Shown piece after piece: positions 1 to 10,450 of a stretch of DNA of 64,000 nt; position 1 is the stretch's first letter, and each line of letters starts with the position of its first letter. The notes beneath the pieces were generated by a model that saw only the letters and a program-made list of their open reading frames with translations, was not told where the DNA came from and did not search any database. The stretch covers positions 930,001 through 994,000 of the forward strand of contig NC_004432.1 of the NCBI RefSeq assembly GCF_000011225.1, read 5' to 3'. Made by a program: the position numbers and the translations under genes. The DNA is from Malacoplasma penetrans HF-2. Its GTDB lineage: Bacteria; Bacillota_I; Bacilli_A; Mycoplasmatales; Mycoplasmoidaceae.

Positions 1-304
1 TAGTTTAATAAAGTTAACCTAAAATAAAAAGCTTATAAGTCAAACTAAATTAATTTAAACCTATATAAAAGAAATCAAGTTATTTACCTTTAATTTTTTT
101 CTCTATTTTTACACCTTAATTATTATTCTTGAAATTGATTAAGTAATGATCTATTTAGGTAGCAATTATAAATAAATACATGATTATTTAGTAAGAAAAT
201 AAATATTAACTTCAAATATATACTTTAGATATTTATTAACTATATTTTTTTACTAAAGCTTTTAAATAATTTAAATTCCTTTTAATTAATCTTCTTGTGT
301 TGAA
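1..304. other. AT-rich intergenic stretch
   Basis: No convincing coding sequence, RNA gene or repeat is seen here. It lies downstream of the terminator of the first P35-like gene. Confidence 0.5.
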
Positions 305-341
305 TTAAAAAACAGAGTTATTTTAATTAACTCTGTTTTTG
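305..341 (-). terminator. Terminator of the double-module P35-like gene
   Basis: Stem AACAGAGTTA / TAACTCTGTT, with a T-run on both strands. It sits about 30 nt after the stop codon at 370. Confidence 0.75.
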
Positions 342-369
342 TTTATAAAGATTAAATTTTAAGCACTTA

Positions 370-2427
370 TTAAGAAGCTGTTAAATTAACAGTAAATGAA
401 AGTTCTTTAGATGTATTTGTTCCATCTTCTCAATAATAATTGTTGTTTGGAGTAGCAATTAAAGAAATAGTAAAACTTCTACTAGAACCATTAGAAACAT
501 CTTTAATAGATATACCTTCAAAAGTACAATTAAAAACTCCTAATGCTGCTGAAATTTTATCTGGATTTAAAGTATAAGTTCCAGGGTTTGAATCAATATT
601 TCTTGTTGCAAAACCTAAAGATACTAATGCTTCATTAACATTATTTTTATTTGCATCACTTAATGGAGTTACCCCAGTTGTTGGTTTAATAAAATCAACA
701 GAATCATTAATTCCAATATTATAAGTAAAGTTAACTGGAACACTTTGTAAAGTAACATTATCTCCAAAACTAGCAATTTTTAAATTACTAATAATTAAAT
801 TAATATCTGATGTTGGGATTCCAACATCAACTGTAAATGTACCTTGAGTATAAGGAGAATTTACTAATATATTTACATGGATAAGATCCCCACCTGTGAA
901 ACCTAGTTGATTAAGAATCGTAAAACTTGCATCTCTAAATAATAGATTAGAGTCAAGTAAAAATTTACCTAGACCTATAGAATTTAATTTAGTTTTTAAA
1001 TCATTCAAAGATGTAATGTTTATTTTTTGTGAAGATGAAGAATAAATTCCTTTAAATCTTGTTGTTTTACTTCAAACTTCATAAGGTTCTCCTGTTCAAA
1101 CTGAAGTTTCTGGAAAATTACCTTCAACTCTTATATTTAGATTTTCTACAGTTTTTAAATCATTACCATTAGAAAAGTATTTGCTTAAATTTGATTTAAT
1201 ATCATCAGCAATTACATCATTTGTTCTTACTCTATTGTTGCCTGTTCCTGTATTAGCAGCAAAAATTTTACTAAATGGTCCAGTTATATTAAGAGTAGAG
1301 TTTACTGTTGGAGTTATTTCTCCAACATTTACTCATACTTCAAAAGTAATAGTTCTGACAGTATTTTGTCCATCATCTCAAACAAAATCTCCATTAGCAA
1401 TTGGAGTTGCTTGAAGAGATATTTGATATAACCCAGATTTACCATTAGTTGTAGTTCCGCTTGGAGCAATAGAAGCATTAGAGAACTCTACATTATAAAT
1501 TCCCAATTGCTCTTGGATAGCTTTTTGGGTTAAAACAATTTGGTTTCTTGTTGTAACTTCAGCAAGTCCTAATTTAACCAAAATCTTATTTGCATTAGTA
1601 ACTTCACTTGCACTAGCAACTGGTGTAGAAGCAGGATTCATGAAATAACTTTTTGGTGCTAAAGAAACATTATAGTTAAAGCTTGCTACTGCACTAGTAA
1701 GTGGTTTAACATTATTTCCACTTACTGAAATAGACATATTAGAAATATTCAAATTTATACTTGATGTTGGAATTTGCAAGTCAAAATATTTTGTATTTGA
1801 TCCAAGAATTGCAATCACATTAACATGAAGTAAATTATCATTTGTTACTGCAGGTTTATTCTGAATTGAATATATTGCATTTTGGTTTAATTTAGAACTG
1901 TCAAATTCTCTAATAATTTCTTTAATTTTTGCATCATTATCTAATTGTGTTTTCAAATCATTTAAAGAAGAAATGTTTAACTGACCAAATTTAGAACTAT
2001 ATAAAATCACATTCCCTTTTGTTAATCCTTTTCAACCATTATCCCCTTCATAATCAACCCCACTCCAACTAGAACTATTTGTAAAGTCTCCTTCAACTGC
2101 TATTTTTAAATTATTTACTTTTTGTAAATCTTGTGAGTTTTCAAATACTTGATCTAAGTTATTATGAATTTCTTGAGCAACTAAAGTATTTGTTACAGTT
2201 GCTTTTTGAGAGTCATAAATTTTATCAATTGTCCCTGATAAACTAATAGATGATTTTAGCTTTGGTGTAATAAATTGAGAATTATCACTTTCACTATTTT
2301 GATTATTAATGCTTGATGAATTTCTAAATAACACATACCTTGAAATCAAAACAACTGGAATAGCTGCTGAAGCTGCAAAGATTCCTGTTAATCCTCATGT
2401 TTTTATTTTTTTTCTTGATGAATTCAT
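370..2427 (-). CDS. Double-module P35-like surface protein without lipobox
   Basis: 685 residues when UGA is read as Trp; no TAA or TAG interrupts the frame. After a hydrophobic N-terminal segment (starting MNSSRKKIKTWGLTG) it carries two tandem copies of the roughly 310-residue module found once in the P35-like lipoproteins at 40.5-45 kb. Each copy has the landmarks KLKSS/LNITGP, VEGDF or VEGNF, INxxSLNDLKT, LLHVNV or LIHVNI, IPTS(S/D)INL, NYNV or TYNIG, and LGIYN or LGVFN. The second copy ends in WEDGTNTSKELSFTV. The hydrophobic segment ends PVVLISRYVLF, with no cysteine at the lipobox position, so it is predicted to be anchored by an uncleaved helix and not by lipid. Known of the family: abundant, antigenically variable surface proteins. 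Function here is unknown. Confidence 0.8.
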
Positions 2428-2749
2428 ATTTTAAGTTACCTTTTATACCTTTCTTATTTTTTCCCCTTTGTTAAATCTAATAATGTGGTAATAAAAAATA
2501 AAATTAAGAAATTCTTAATTATTGAAATTTGTTATCAGATTTAGTTTTCTTATTATTTCATTTAGAACAATCAAATACAAGTTGCATTCAAAGACAAACA
2601 AAATAATTAAACAATATCCTTTAAGTAAGGAATTAAGTTATAAAGTATTGGCTAGATAATGAAAAATTAAAAAAAATTTAATAAACTTAAATGTTAGGGG
2701 CAACTTATTAGCATTTAAAAAATACATTAATAGATTAATTACTAAACAA
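2428..2749. other. Upstream region of the first P35-like gene
   Basis: No gene is seen. The minus strand should hold the promoter of the gene starting at 2427, but I could not assign a clear -35/-10 pair. There is a small palindrome (TTAAGAAATTCTTAA) near 2505. Confidence 0.4.
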
Positions 2750-2785
2750 AAAAAGCAAAGTTATTTTTAAATAACTTTGCTTTTA
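2750..2785 (-). terminator. Terminator of lipoprotein paralog 1
   Basis: Stem AAAAGCAAAGTTATT / AATAACTTTGCTTTT with a 4-nt loop, 30 nt after the stop at 2816. Confidence 0.8.
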
Positions 2786-2815
2786 AAAACTTATCTTATT
2801 TTTTAATTAATAAGA

Positions 2816-3642
2816 TTATGAGCCAAATGCATAATTAACTAAGAATCAAAGACCATTTACTTCTTTTCTAATGTTATGAGTAAAGTATCCATATTCTTTT
2901 TCTATGAAATCTTTACCAAAGTAAGGAGTTGTATTTTGTGCTGAATCTAAAGTTCCCATTTTTTTAGCATAAGCATAAATTAATAGTTGTTCTTTTAAAG
3001 AAGCAAGATTTAAATAATCACTGATAAATGTACTATATAACTGGTTATCATTGTTTGTATCTTGTCCAGCAACATCACTATTAAGCGATAAAAGAGTCAC
3101 ATATGAAGTTTTATAACTACTTAAAAATTGATCTTTTGAAACAAACATATAACCAATATTTTGTGTTTTGTATTCTTGTGCTACTTTATTTCAAAATGAA
3201 CTATAACTTTGTTCTTGATTTGTATTACTACTTTCACTATTTTCTTTTGTAGTTCCACTAGCATTTTCTATTGTTAATGCTTCAGTTCTAAATCAGTAGT
3301 TTTAGTTGAAATAGTCATAGCTGTAGTAGAGAATTCAGTTAATTTAGTAATATATTGAGAATTGTCATTATCATTTGAAAGGTCTCAACCTTGTAAAGTT
3401 TGAAGTTCAGTTCTTGCTGATTCAAATCTTGATTGTTGAGTAGTGTTTTGACTAGCACTCATTGTTCTATCATTTGTTCCATTTGAAACCATTACACTTG
3501 CATCAACATCAGCAGATTCACTTGAATATTGATCTGAAGTACCACTGTCAGCTGAAGTTGAACAACTAGTTAATAATACCGGAACTGAAACTGCAACAGA
3601 TAAAGTGGCAGTTCCTAATAATAATTTTTTTGAAATTTTCAT
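2816..3642 (-). pseudogene. Frameshifted small lipoprotein, paralog 1
   Basis: The N-terminus MKISKKLLLGTATLS..LLTSCS is a lipoprotein signal peptide with a cysteine at the lipobox. It is followed by a Ser/Thr-rich segment and a conserved C-terminal domain (VSKDQFLSSYKTSY, DTNNDNQLYSTFISDYLNLA, YFGKDFIEKEYGYFTHN). The N-terminal frame (3385-3642) and C-terminal frame (2846-3148) differ by one base. Alignment to paralog 3 places a lost A near 3290 (CTAAATCAG here, CTAAAATCAG there). The paralog at 5471-6325 is intact. RBS AAAGG lies 11 nt before the start. The family's function is not recognised. Confidence 0.75.
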
Positions 3643-3880
3643 TTTCTATTTCGCCTTTCTTAATTAACTTATTTTTTAAGTTACATTATATAGTAATAAA
3701 TTAATAATTGTTTTTTTAATGACTAACTTAATATCTTGTTAACAAAGATAAGTTACTTAAATAATTCATAAAAGAAGTAGAAACAATTCAACTTATATCA
3801 ACACTTCTTTTTTTAACTTAATATTATTAATATAGGAGAAACTAAATAAAATTACTAACAAATTTATAAAAATAATTGTT
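3643..3880 (-). repeat. Upstream region shared with lipoprotein paralog 3
   Basis: About 240 bp are nearly the same as 10049-10300, upstream of paralog 3. On the minus strand both contain TATAAT preceded by TTATTAC, a likely -10 region. This shows that gene and promoter were duplicated together. Confidence 0.65.
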
Positions 3881-3963
3881 TAATGCCTAAACTATTCCCA
3901 AAATCACCTGACAAACATTATCTTCAGACTGAATTTAAATTCATGTGATTTTTTATATATTAA

Positions 3964-4835
3964 ATATTTTATTAGTTATTTATATGACTAACTCAGCAGG
4001 AGTTAATGACCCTAAAACAACTTGAATTCTTTCAAAATTGTATATGTTAATTACATTTGTAATTTCTTGACAATTTTTTTCATAGCTAAGATTGCTTGTA
4101 AGAATATTATTTCAGTATTCCTGTTTAAATATTGATCAAAATTATTCTATAAGTCTATTATGTAAAGATTTCCCAACTTCTGACATTCATTGTTACAAAT
4201 TATTTTTAATTAACATGGATTTAAATTTATTACTTGTGTATTGAATTCCATGACCACTGTGAACCATTTCATAATCACTCAAATCATTTTTTTAAAAGTT
4301 TCCATCACAAAATTTAAAATTTCCTTTTGAGATAGAATGATCAATAACCAGGTTGCTCCTTAAGTCTATAGCATCACTTAAATAAATAAAATAATTATTT
4401 ACTTTTAAACAAGTTACATCACTGCACAAAACTTTGTTATCTTGGTTAATTTCAAAATTTTGATTTAACAAATTTGAAGTATTATCTTTTGTATTTTTAT
4501 AATCAATTCTCCTAGAATTTTTTAAGCTAATTTTTAATTTTATCTCAAGTTCAACCATGTATTTACGTACAGTTCTATGACTAATACTTATTTTATATTT
4601 ATCATTAATTGTTATTTTTATTTTTGAAATACCATAATTTTGATTTGAGTTAAATCAAATATTAAAAATTATTTTTTTATTTTTTTTCTTATCTTCTCTG
4701 ACACTTTTCTCTTTTTCTATTTTTCTATTTTATTTTTTGAATATCTTTTTTGTATTGCTTCATAAAAATAAGATTTAGACACCCCTATTAATGAACAAAT
4801 AAGTTTTATAAAAAAGAGTTTCCACTAGCTTTTCT
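3964..4835 (-). pseudogene. Degenerate IS3-family transposase (orfB remnant)
   Basis: Fragments on the minus strand match the usual order of an IS3/IS150-type DDE transposase. From the N-terminal side these are VLCSDVTCLKVNNYFIYLSD followed by IDLRSN, then MSEVGKSLHNRLIE followed by FWSIFKQEYW, then NIYNFERIQVVLGSLTPAEL at the C-terminus. The pieces are broken by in-frame TAA (right after HNRLIE) and by frameshifts, so the gene is dead. Remnants of an upstream orfA may reach to about 5000. No terminal repeats could be fixed. Confidence 0.6.
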
Positions 4836-5043
4836 CTTTTTTTCCTTTTATTTTTAATTTCATTAATAAGATATTCTTTATCTATTTCAATTTTTTTAAC
4901 TTTAGAAATAATGTCAATTATGTCTATTAAATACTCTTTTATTGCTTTTTCATCTTATAGTGTTTTTTAAGTAATTCTTCTCTTAGTTCTTTCTTTAGTT
5001 TTCTTACTATTCTTATTTTGTTTTTGCTTACCTTGTATATTAA

Positions 5044-5220
5044 CTAAACTTTTTTAACTATATAAGTTAGATATGTGGAATGTTTATTAGAACCATCATA
5101 AGTTAGTTTTTTATTACAAATTTTATAATTTATTAGTTCATTGTAAATATTTTTTTCTCCAACAATTATTATTAAGACTAATTTAAGTTTAATAATTAAT
5201 GTTCCTATTTTGTTTTTCAT
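5044..5220 (-). CDS. Doubtful 58-residue ORF, perhaps an IS orfA remnant
   Basis: MKNKIGTLIIKLKLV... has a good RBS (GGAGGAATTTTTT before the ATG). No family is recognised. It lies just upstream of the IS3-type remnant and in the same direction, so it may be the decayed start of the same element's orfA. It could also be chance. Confidence 0.25.
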   Translation of the reverse strand: MKNKIGTLIIKLKLVLIIIVGEKNIYNELINYKICNKKLTYDGSNKHSTYLTYIVKKV

Positions 5221-5280
5221 AAAAAATTCCTCCATTGCATCTTGCAATAGGGGGATTGTTTAAATAATACTAATGTATTT

Positions 5281-5470
5281 TTTAAATTCATCTTATACAA
5301 AATTTGCTACAGTACCAAAATTAATTTTTATGTAAGTAATGTTATTTTTTCCATTTTATTTGCTTACAAAGTTAAAACATGTTGACTCTACTTTTTTAAC
5401 TGCTAGGCACAAAAAAATTCTCTCTTTTTTTATAAAAGGAGAGAATTTTTATTGTCTTTAAAAATTTAAA
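5281..5470. repeat. 3'-flank repeat of lipoprotein paralog 2
   Basis: TTTTTTAAATTCA(T/C)CTTATAC and following sequence to the stop codon is repeated at 9035-9230, beside paralog 3. The duplication that made these paralogs therefore included about 190 bp of downstream DNA with its terminator. Confidence 0.65.
5411..5450 (-). terminator. Terminator of lipoprotein paralog 2
   Basis: Stem AAAAATTCTCTC / GAGAGAATTTTT, about 20 nt after the stop at 5471, with an A-run on the plus strand giving a T-run in the minus transcript. Confidence 0.8.
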
Positions 5471-6325
5471 TTAAGCAGTAAATGTATAATCAACTAAGAA
5501 TCAAAGACCGTTTACTTCTTTTCTAATATTATGAGTAAAGTATCCATATTCTTTTTCTATAAAATCTTTACCAAAGTAAGGGATTGTATTTTGTACTGAA
5601 TCTAATGTACCTGTTTTTTTAGCATAAGCATAAATTAATAGTTCTTCTTTTAAAGAAGCTAAATTTAAGTAATCACTAATAAATGTACTATACAATTGAT
5701 TGTCATTATTTGTATCTTGTGTAGTAGTACCAGTAGCACTACCTGTAGATAAAAACTCAACATATGAAGTTTTATATGTGCTTAAAAATTGTTCTTTAGA
5801 AACAAATAAATATCCTATATTTTGAGTTTTATATTCAGTAGCCACTTTATTTCAAAAAGCATTGTAAGCAGTGTCATGATTTGTATTATTTCCAGTATTT
5901 TCTTCAGTAGTAGAATTTTCAGTAGTGCTTCCACTACTACTTTCTATTCCTAAAGCTTCAGTTCTATATTGAGTTGCTTTTCCAGAAATAGTTGTAACTG
6001 TAGTAGTAAATCCAGTTAATTTAGTAACATATTCAGTTGAGTGTTCTGAATTGCTACCAGAAAGATCTCAACCTTGTAAAGTTTGAAGTTCAGTTCTCGC
6101 TGATTGAAATCTTTCTTGTTGAGTAGAATTTTGAGCATCACTCATTGTTCTATCATTTGTTCCATTTGAAACCATTACACTTGCATCAACATCAGCAGAT
6201 TCACTAGAATATTGTTCTGAAGAACCACTGTCAGTTGAAGTTGAACAGCTAGCCAATAAAACAGGAACTGAAACAGCAGCAGATAAAGTAGCTGTTCCTA
6301 ATAATAATTTTTTTCAAATTTTCAT
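5471..6325 (-). CDS. Small surface lipoprotein, paralog 2 (intact)
   Basis: 284 residues. The signal peptide MKIWKKLLLGTATLSAAVSV ends LLASCS, a lipobox with Cys. A Ser/Thr/Asn-rich linker follows, then WDLSGS, FWNKVATEYK, VSKEQFLSTYKTSY, DTNNDNQLYSTFISDYLNLA and a C-terminal YFTHNIRKEVNGLWFLVDY. Five or so UGA codons are read as Trp. It is the only one of the three paralogs in this window with an undamaged frame. It is predicted to be lipid-anchored on the outer face of the membrane; the role is unknown. The IS21 element inserted about 100 bp upstream, separating it from the distal part of the conserved upstream region. Confidence 0.8.
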
Positions 6326-6543
6326 GTTTTTACCTCTATATTTAATTATTAAAATTTGTCTTTTTTAAGTCACACTTACATATAAAAAGATTAATGATTA
6401 TTTTTAAATGCAAAAACACATTCCTCTATGTGTGTTATCGGTAAAGTTAAATCCCCACCTTTCGGCAAAGTTAATTCCCCACCCCCCGTGAGGACTTAAC
6501 TAAAGAAATGGGGATTTTTATAATTTCTCTAATAGGGGGAATT

Positions 6544-7920
6544 ATGAAAAAAATTAACAAAATAAGAATGATAGATAAAATTAAAGAATTGTTAAAAAAT
6601 CAACAAGTAGTAAACATTAAGGCTTTATCTAGAGATTTACAAATAGACAGAAAAACTGTTAGGAAGTATTTAAGAATTTTAAGTAATAACCCAGAATTAA
6701 AATCTTGTGACTTCAAAAGAAAATATAAAAAACCATCTAAGAATTTTTTATCACAAATTGAACATATTATAGAAGAGAGAATTGAATCTTATAAAGAAAA
6801 AACCAATGGAACTAAACCATCAATATTTTCAATTTATGAACATCTCTTGGATTACTTACCTTCAAAGCTTGAAATATCTAAAACTGAATTTAAAAATAAA
6901 ATTTCCTATTCTACTTTTAAATCATTTTTAAAAGAAAATTATGATTATTCTTCAAGAGCTATTACTCCTCCAAAAAAAATAATAAAGGAAACCTATCCTG
7001 GAAAAATTTTGGAAATAGACTGGGCTGAAAATATTGTCATTCATACAAAGGAAGATGGAAAGTTAAAAATTAATATTTTGGTTACAAAGTTCTCGTATTC
7101 TAGATATATGAAGTTATTTGTTTCTTATGAAAAGAGTTCTCAAACTGTATTGAAGTTTTTAGTCTCTGCATTGGCAGAATTCCAAGGCAGCCCTCTTTAT
7201 TTAGTTTGCGACAACATGAAATCTATTATTTCTAAAAACCAAAACTATTTAAACAAAAAGCCAATTTTAGAAAAACATTGAAATGATTTTGAAAGAGATT
7301 TTGGTATAGAGATTATTCCATGTGATCCAGCTTCACCAGAACAAAAAGCTAAGGTTGAAAGTGCTGTAAGAATTGCAAAAAAAATAAAAGCTTGAACTGG
7401 AGTAATTGAAAACAAAAATCACTTAATAGAAATTGTTAAAAACATAGAATCTAAATACAACAACAGTGAGAATGGTGTGGGGTTTAAACCAATTCAATCT
7501 TTTTTAAAACAAGAATTGCATACACTTCAACCTTTACCTAACAAAAAAATTATTGAAGGTTATTTAAATTCAAAAGAAACAAGAATGGTAAAAAATGACT
7601 ATAAAATAGCATTTTTAAGCAATTTTTACTACTTACCACCTTTATATCTAAATGAATATGTGCAAATATATCAAGATGATTCTAATGTCTACATAGAACA
7701 TAATGGAACAATAATTGCAACATATGAAAACAGTTTAAAAGTAGCTAAGCATTCTTTTACTACAACAGAAATTCATTCAGAAATTTTAAAGTATGAATTT
7801 TTAAAAAGGGGTGACAATATTTCAGAAGAAGTCATTAGGAAAATGGCAAAAGAAACTGTTGAGTCATTAGACTTGCAGTATAGACTAAAAGTTTTTAATC
7901 AGAAAAATCAGGAGACCTAA
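6544..7920 (+). CDS. istA: IS21 transposase IstA
   Basis: 458 residues, normal for IstA. An N-terminal helix-turn-helix (NIKALSRDLQIDRKTVRKYL) is followed by the DDE integrase core: LEIDWAEN, LVCDNMKS and EQKAKVESAVRIAKK supply D, D and E. Two internal UGA codons are read as Trp. I chose the ATG at 6544 because TAGGGGGA lies just upstream; an in-frame ATG at 6508 has no RBS. It catalyses strand transfer together with IstB, whose gene follows immediately. Confidence 0.9.
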
Positions 7921-7921
7921 A

Positions 7922-8683
7922 ATGAAAGAAATTGAAAATTTGTTAAATGAAGTTAAATGAACAACAAATGAAAAGGTATTTAATCTTTTAATGGATCAAA
8001 GATATTCTAGTCCTTTAATTGTTGAATTTTTAAAATCAATTTTAAGAGAGGAGGTAAACTTCAAAACTAAAAGAAGAAAATATTTAAAAGTTAAAACAGG
8101 AGGATTTGGAATAATAAAAACTATAGAAGAATTTGATTTCACTTTTCAACCACAAATAAATCAAAATCAAATTAATTATTTTTTAAATTTTGATTTTATA
8201 AAAAATAAACAAAATATAATTTTTCAAGGTACTTCAGGGGTTGGAAAAACTCATCTTGCCACAGCTATTGGGATTGCTGCTGCAGAGTCAAAATATAGTG
8301 TTTATTTTATTGACTGCAATAGGTTGTTAAATAATTTACAAGAAGCAAAATTTAAAAACCAACTTGCTCAAAGAATTAAACACTATTCTAAGTACAAGTT
8401 ACTGATAATTGATGAATTGGGATTTCTTCCCATGGATCAAGAAAAAGCAAATATATTTTTTCAATTGGTTAATAGTAGATATTTAAAAAGCTCAACAATT
8501 ATTACAACAAATAAACTATTTTCAGAATGGGGAAAACTATTCCAAGATGAAGTTATAGCAAGTGCAATATTGGATAGATTATTACATAAATCCCATGTTG
8601 TTAGCATTGCTGGAAAATCTTATAGAAACTATGAGTCTTTAAAATTAAAAGAAGAAATTGAATGAAAGGATAATGTTAAATAA
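7922..8683 (+). CDS. istB: IS21 transposition helper ATPase IstB
   Basis: 253 residues, typical for the DnaA-like IstB ATPase. Walker A is GTSGVGKTHLA, Walker B LLIIDELGF, and the C-terminal region has ILDRLLHKSHVVSIAGKSYR. The start is fixed by AGGAG 8 nt upstream; the ATG lies 1 nt past the istA stop, so the two are translationally coupled. Two UGA codons are read as Trp, one of them near the end (EEIEWKDNVK). It assists IstA in target selection. Confidence 0.9.
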
Positions 8684-8785
8684 AACCCTTTTAAATAAAA
8701 AAAGTTAAGTCCCACATTTATACTAAGGGGTGGGGAATTAACTTTACCGAAAGGGTGGGGAATTAACTTTACCAAAAACAATGTG

Positions 8786-9034
8786 AAAAAATGTTCACAC
8801 TGAAACAATCAAAACAAAGTAGAAATAAATTAAGTTATCTCTACAATAAAATGAAAACTAAACAATAAACAAAATATTTAAAATTTTCTTTTTTATATTT
8901 TTTATAAATTTAATGAAAATTTTGCTTAGATATAAATTAAGATTATTATTGTTAAGTTACAAAATATAGAAAAGGTAGAGATAACTTAATTTAACTCTAC
9001 CTTTTTTTATTTGCAAAAGACATCGATATAAATG
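8786..9034. other. Intergenic DNA displaced by the IS21 insertion
   Basis: Before insertion this was continuous with the upstream region of lipoprotein paralog 2; a fragment near 8815 (AAGTAGAAATAAATTAAG) resembles the distal upstream repeat of the other paralogs. It has no gene and ends with an orphan hairpin at 8971-9008. Confidence 0.4.
8971..9008. terminator. Orphan GGTAGAG hairpin
   Basis: AAAGGTAGAG / CTCTACCTTT with a long T-run on the plus strand. The same stem occurs at the ends of P35-like genes and of the suf operon, but no gene ends here. Confidence 0.6.
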
Positions 9035-9230
9035 TTTTTTAAATTCACCTTATACAAAATTTGCTACATTACAAATAATTAAGTTTTATGCAGGTGATTT
9101 TATTTATCTATTTTATTTACTTACAAAGTTAAAACATTTTTACTATTATCTCTTAAGCTATTAGGTACAGAAAAAATTCTCTCTATTTTTATATAAAAGA
9201 GAGAATTTTTATTACATTTAATAATTTAAA
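9035..9230. repeat. 3'-flank repeat of lipoprotein paralog 3
   Basis: Second copy of the 5281-5470 sequence. It includes a terminator at 9172-9211 (AAAAATTCTCTC / GAGAGAATTTTT). Confidence 0.65.
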
Positions 9231-10048
9231 TTATGCACCAAATGCATAATCAACTAAGAATCAAAGACCATTTACTTCTTTTCTAATGTTATGAGTAAAG
9301 TATCTATATTCTTTTTCTATGAAATCTTTGCCAAAATAAGGAGTTGTGTTTGTGCTGAATCTAAAGTTCCCATCTTTTTAGCATAAGCATAAATTAATAG
9401 TTGTTCTTTTAAAGAAGCAAGATTTAAATAATCACTGATAAATGTACTATATAACTGATTATCATTATTTGTATCTTGACCAGCAACATCACTATTAAGT
9501 GATAAAAGAGTCACATATGAAGTTTTATAAGTGCTTAAAAATTGTTCTTTAGAAACAAACATATAACCAATATTTTGTGTTTTATATTCTTGAGCTACTT
9601 TGTTTCAAAAAGTATTATAATTTTGTTCTTGGTTTGTAGTATTATTTTCTTCTGTAGTTTCACTAGTACTTTCTATTGTTAATGCTTCATTTCTAAAATC
9701 AGTGGCTTTAGTTGAAATAGTCATAGCTGTACTAGTCAATTCAGTTAATTTATCAATATATTTAGTATTGTCATCAGCATTTGAAAGATCTCAACCTTGT
9801 AAAGTTTGAAGTTCAGTTCTTGCTAATTGAAATCTTCCTTGTTGAGTAGTGTTTTGACTAGAACTCATTGTTCTATCATTTGTTCCACTTGAAACCATTA
9901 CACTTGCTTCAACATCAGCAGATTCACTAGAATATTGATCTGAAGAACCACTGTCAGCTGAAGTTGAACAGCTAGCTAATAAAACTGGAACTGAAACTGC
10001 AGCAGATAAAGTTGCAGTTCCTAATAATAATCTTTTTCAAATTTTCAT
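9231..10048 (-). pseudogene. Small lipoprotein, paralog 3, with frameshifted C-terminus
   Basis: MKIWKRLLLGTATLS...LLASCS signal peptide and lipobox as in paralog 2, and the same conserved domain. The frame is open from 10048 to 9317. One base is missing near 9350 (TTGTGTTTGTG here, TTGTATTTTGTG in paralog 1). The last roughly 40 residues (YFGKDFIEKEYGYFTHN...) are therefore replaced by a short tail, TQLLILAKIS. A truncated product could still be made and exported. Confidence 0.75.
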
Positions 10049-10300
10049 TTTCTATTTCGCCTTTCTTAGTTATTTTTTAAGTTACATTATATAGTAATAA
10101 ATTAATAATTGTTTTTTTAATTACTTACTTAATATCTTGTTAACTAAGATAAGATGCTTAAATAATTCATAAAAGAAGTAGAAATAATTTAACTTATATC
10201 TACACTTATATTTTTTAACTTAATATTATTAATATCAGGAGAAAGCCAAATAAAATTACAAACAAATTTGTAAAAATTATAAAAATAATTGTTTAATGCT
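10049..10300 (-). repeat. Upstream region of lipoprotein paralog 3
   Basis: Close copy of 3643-3880, including TATAAT on the minus strand at about 10090. Beyond it, to 10386, I see only AT-rich DNA without a gene. Confidence 0.6.
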
Positions 10301-10386
10301 TTGATAATTATTTAATGCTTTAATTAAAATAAATTTCTATTCCCGTTTGCATTACAGCCTTAATTTACTCTGTCTTTTTGTTTTCA

Positions 10387-10422
10387 TAAAAAAATCTTCC
10401 ACTGCATATACAATGGAAGATT
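10387..10422 (-). terminator. Terminator of the ula operon
   Basis: AATCTTCCA / TGGAAGATT, followed on the minus strand by seven T. It lies about 30 nt after the last gene of the operon. Confidence 0.8.
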
Positions 10423-10450
10423 AAACAATAATTGTTTATATTTAACTTAC

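Larger units (their letters stand above)
6428..8785 (+). mobile_element. Intact IS21-family insertion sequence with 5-bp target duplication
   Basis: The element proper is 6433-8780 (2348 bp). Its ends are TGTTATCGGTAAAG on the left and, read inward, TGTTTTTGGTAAAG on the right. Each end has two copies of a roughly 20-bp block (GTAAAGTTAATTCCCCACC and close variants) arranged as direct repeats within an end and inverted between ends. This is the multiple transposase-binding-site layout known for IS21. ATGTG at 6428-6432 and again at 8781-8785 is the target duplication. Both istA and istB are open, so the element looks mobile. Confidence 0.9.

Noticed and set aside
8971-9008. Hairpin as the terminator of istB
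   Set aside because: It lies outside the IS21 element, beyond the right end and target duplication, and belongs to a hairpin family found elsewhere.
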